Source: Bradyrhizobium embrapense
GTDB lineage: Bacteria > Pseudomonadota > Alphaproteobacteria > Rhizobiales > Xanthobacteraceae
NCBI RefSeq assembly: GCF_001189235.2
Contig: NZ_LFIP02000002.1
Location: 744,411-808,410, forward strand
Direction: 5' to 3'
DNA: 64,000 nt
Shown here in pieces: positions 62,998 to 64,000 of the stretch. The notes below the pieces were generated by a model. That model worked only from the letters and a program-made list of their open reading frames with translations, ran no database searches and had not been told where the DNA came from. Made by a program: the position numbers and the translations under genes. The first letter of the stretch is position 1. Every line of letters starts with the position of its first letter.

Positions 62998-63836
62998 TGG
63001 GTTTTCTCTTGCCCGCCAATGGTCGCATACAGGAATTTCTTGAGAGCGTCGATGGACCGATCGCGGACCTGCTCGTTGAATTCGAGGTGATGGCCGAGCG
63101 GCTGTGCCGGCGTGCTGTAATGCGGGATATCGAATTCATGGTAGGCGCCGGGATAGACGATCAACTCGATCGGATAACCGAGGCCCTGCTGCCGCGAGAT
63201 GCCGTCATCGTCGCGGCCTTCTGCCAGGTTCCGGCACTCTTGCGCCGGCGTCCAGTCGTCGAGTTCACCGACCATGATCAGGGTCGGCACACTCATGTTG
63301 CCCTTGATGCCGAGGCAGCGCGGATAGAAGGCGACGGCGGCGCGGAATTTTTCTGTCGCGTTGATCTCGATCGCGCCGCGCTCGACCGAGAGCAACGCAA
63401 GCCATCCGCCTTGCGAGAAGCCGATCACGGCAATGCGTGTCGGATCGACCAGGGATTGCCGGCTTAGGAAGCTCAGCGCGCGATAGGCGTCGTGAACCGT
63501 TGCGGCCGGAACATCGCCGGTGCAGGTATTGCTGATGCCGCGTGGGCCGAACCGGTCTACCGTGAGCGTGACATAGCCCCAGGCCGCGAGCCGCTTGCCC
63601 CAGCGCTCGTCGAGTTCCCGCCACTGCCCGCTGCAGCCGTGGAGCAACACCACGGCGGGCAGGGGACCCGGTCGCTCCGGCCGCCGCAACAGGCCTTGCA
63701 GCGGTTGCGCGCTCGCAAGCGGGCTCTCGAACTCGACGAAGGCGGCCGGCTGCTCGGCGGCGGCGGCGCAGCCCGGCACTGCGCTTGCGATCGCGAGCGC
63801 GGCGAGGAAAGCGGCAAGTCCGGTGAAGTTCGCCAT
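62994..63836 (-). CDS. Dienelactone hydrolase-like secreted alpha/beta hydrolase
   Basis: 280 aa with a signal peptide (about residues 1-27; a Cys at 23 makes a lipoprotein just possible). Nucleophile Ser141 in GFSQGG, oxyanion HGCSGQW and a late His in YPGAYHEFD fit the dienelactone hydrolase branch. Being secreted is unusual for classical dienelactone hydrolases, so an esterase on an extracytoplasmic substrate is likelier. It is followed by a haloacid dehalogenase gene with four-base overlap. Confidence 0.88.
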   Translation of the reverse strand: MANFTGLAAFLAALAIASAVPGCAAAAEQPAAFVEFESPLASAQPLQGLLRRPERPGPLPAVVLLHGCSGQWRELDERWGKRLAAWGYVTLTVDRFGPRGISNTCTGDVPAATVHDAYRALSFLSRQSLVDPTRIAVIGFSQGGWLALLSVERGAIEINATEKFRAAVAFYPRCLGIKGNMSVPTLIMVGELDDWTPAQECRNLAEGRDDDGISRQQGLGYPIELIVYPGAYHEFDIPHYSTPAQPLGHHLEFNEQVRDRSIDALKKFLYATIGGQEKTQ

Positions 63837-63872
63837 GAACCACCTCCGAAGCTTGCCGCCGACAATACTCCC

Positions 63873-64000
63873 TTAAATCCCCAAAATCTTGCGCGCGTTG
63901 GCCTTCAGGACCTTGGGGCGGATCTCCTCGCGGATGTCGAGCTTGGCGAAATCTGCGAGCCAGCGGTCCGGCGTGATGACCGGCCAGTCGGAGCCGAACA
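63873..64000 (-). CDS. Amidohydrolase family protein, C-terminal end (partial)
   Basis: The last 41 codons read FGSDWPVITPDRWLADF... ending ANARKILGI, the typical C-terminus of TIM-barrel amidohydrolases (COG3618-like, lactone hydrolase branch), where GSDWP carries a metal-binding Asp. The gene begins beyond the window. It is upstream of the dienelactone-hydrolase-like gene on the same strand (36 bases), so these three genes may form one catabolic operon. Confidence 0.82.
   Translation of the reverse strand, partial: FGSDWPVITPDRWLADFAKLDIREEIRPKVLKANARKILGI

Overview
The window is high-GC alphaproteobacterial chromosome, most like Bradyrhizobium or a close relative (Nitrobacteraceae). The reasons are strong GC bias at third codon positions, many solute-transport and catabolic genes with IclR/LysR/Lrp regulators, Bug-type receptors, short rhizobial-style palindromic repeats between genes, and an exopolysaccharide (EPS) cluster. 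Genus is inferred from gene content, not from a marker gene. I saw no rRNA, tRNA, CRISPR array, transposase or phage gene.

Region 1 (1-13.0 kb), nutrient uptake and catabolism: an M20 amidohydrolase with an MHS-type permease, an IclR regulator, a tripartite tricarboxylate transporter (tctC-tctB-tctA, minus strand), a small protein overlapping an alpha/beta hydrolase, then a polar amino acid ABC transporter (receptor, two permeases, ATPase) followed by a D-amino-acid-type transaminase. Two hairpins separate the receptor gene from the permease genes.

Region 2 (13.0-30.5 kb): an EmrA/EmrB-like efflux pair with an AhpD-like protein, divergent from a LysR gene and sharing GATAATC boxes; an orphan Bug receptor; a DUF3311 + sodium:solute symporter pair; a fused indolepyruvate ferredoxin oxidoreductase divergent from an Lrp/AsnC regulator over GGTA-N5-TACC dyads; a membrane protein and a small secreted protein opposite a LysR gene; and a minus-strand operon of Ldh-family dehydrogenase, flavin monooxygenase and FAH-family hydrolase.

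Region 3 (30.8-37.0 kb): a 1383-residue cyclic-di-GMP protein with five tandem GAF repeats and intact GGDEF and EAL motifs, then small proteins (unknown, DUF2171, secreted cupin, DUF1080).

Region 4 (37.0-54.9 kb), EPS biosynthesis: two polymerase/ligase-like membrane proteins, a Wzx-type flippase, a Wzz/Wzc-like co-polymerase with degenerate Walker A, two or three glycosyltransferases, a deacetylase, a methyltransferase, two glycoside hydrolases, a SPASM-type radical SAM protein, a JmjC/cupin-8-like protein and a FemAB/BioF2-like acyltransferase. Together they would assemble, modify, export and trim a polysaccharide.

Region 5 (54.9-64.0 kb): a DUF5996 protein; pirin and wrbA opposite a LysR gene; an 811-residue protein joining a trypsin-like serine protease domain to a zinc-dependent phospholipase C/S1-P1 nuclease-like domain with a 40% Lys/Arg tail (the most unusual gene here); a small Cys-containing secreted protein; a YbaK-type deacylase; a haloacid dehalogenase; a dienelactone-hydrolase-like protein; and the 3' end of an amidohydrolase.
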